The notes beneath the pieces are model-generated. The model ran no database searches, was not told the origin of the DNA, and saw nothing but the letters and a program-made list of their open reading frames with translations. This document shows positions 63,400 to 64,000 of a DNA stretch of 64,000 nt, piece after piece. Both the position numbers and the translations under genes were made by a program. The stretch is from Eutrigla gurnardus. Taxonomy: Eukaryota > Chordata > Actinopteri > Perciformes > Triglidae. Numbering within the stretch: position 1 is the stretch's first letter; every line of letters starts with the position of its first letter. Where the stretch lies: NCBI GenBank assembly GCA_963514095.1, contig OY741279.1, positions 4,653,017 to 4,717,016 on the forward strand, in the 5' to 3' direction.

Positions 63400-63994
63400 G
63401 GACTTTCGCTGAGGATTTCTTCACTTCACACCCAGGACCCGGTCCCACCCCCGCCCGTCCCCCCCACCCACAGCCCCGTCCCCGGTCCGTCCGTCAGTGT
63501 AGTTGTTGTTCAACGCGCCGACTGGTGCGCAAACTGAAAGCTGCGTTCACTGTTAACGCCAAGTGACGGATATAAGCAACGTGTCTGCGCGACGCTCACA
63601 GCTTCTGAAGACGTGTTCGCGGATGGGATATATATATACATATAGATTCATATTTATAGGAAACAACATCCTGAGCGTCTCGGGAACGGAGTGTTGCCTC
63701 TTCTTCTTCTTCTGTTTTTTTTTTGCGAGGAGAGAGAGAGAGAGTTGCTCCGTCTCTTCTCTCCTTCTCGTCGCTATTTAGACGAGCTTCCCTTCGACGT
63801 CCGTGTTTTATTTCCTCTTAGTTGAGCTGCATCGGGGTTTTTTTTTTTTTAGCAGGCGGACCGGGCTCACCTAGCCGTGCTGGAAAACAAGGTGCCCCCC
63901 CAGCACCCTTCCAGCACCCTTCCAGCACCCCCCCACCTCGACTGGCTCCTCGCATTGGACGGAGATAGTGGCCGCCACGCAGAGCTACGGTACG
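63400..63994 (+). promoter_or_regulatory. Promoter and first exon of a gene continuing past the window edge
   Basis: GC-rich sequence with poly-C/CCACCC runs, TATA-like stretches (63630-63660) and pyrimidine tracts ends in ACG/GTAAGT, a near-perfect 5' splice site with the exon ending at 63994. No convincing coding frame is present, so this is probably 5' UTR. The gene itself is outside the window and cannot be named. Confidence 0.45.
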
Positions 63995-64000
63995 GTAAGT

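Overview
This is a vertebrate, almost certainly teleost, genomic window. Genes are split into many short GT-AG exons. Introns carry long (CA)n and (GT)n microsatellites and small inverted-repeat transposons of the kind common in fish. Neighbouring MGA and MAPKBP1 homologues lie in the same order and orientation as on human chromosome 15q15. A fish LINE 3' end and an olfactory-type GPCR fit the same picture. All gene models below were built by eye from splice signals, reading phase and family resemblance; no search was run.

Layout. 1-8.4 kb: mostly intergenic, with repeats, a CpG-rich promoter-like patch (about 1.5-1.9 kb) and a candidate 72-residue membrane microprotein on the minus strand (288-506). 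8.4-13.0 kb (+): galectin-3 (lgals3), TATA promoter, five coding exons, 434 residues, with an unusually long Pro/Gln-rich tandem-repeat N-terminus. 13.1-37.2 kb (-): mapkbp1, 33 coding exons whose phases all agree and give 1518 residues; it is convergent with lgals3. 39.2-54.4 kb (-): mga, 21 coding exons, 2196 residues, with T-box, MGA cysteine-rich domain, bHLHZip and two C-terminal AT-hooks; a GC-rich promoter with a likely non-coding first exon lies at 55.8-56.6 kb. 58.7-59.6 kb (-): an intact single-exon GPCR, probably of the fish ora (V1R-like) family. 63-64 kb (+): GC-rich promoter and a first exon cut by the window edge.

Function. Galectin-3 is a secreted and cytosolic beta-galactoside lectin. 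MAPKBP1 is a WD40 scaffold linked to JNK and NF-kB signalling. MGA is the dual T-box/bHLHZip partner of MAX that represses E-box and T-box targets, notably germ-line genes. They are neighbours, not an operon; perfect CACGTG E-boxes near mga and mapkbp1 raise the possibility that MGA-MAX acts on its own locus.

Nothing here resembles a new multi-gene system. The most useful unusual signals are a 5' splice site made by the edge of a (GT)n microsatellite in mapkbp1, an in-frame minisatellite directly after the MGA T-box, a uORF whose stop overlaps the MGA start codon, the enlarged galectin-3 repeat domain, the candidate microprotein, and several well-bounded inverted-repeat elements, some carrying minisatellites.
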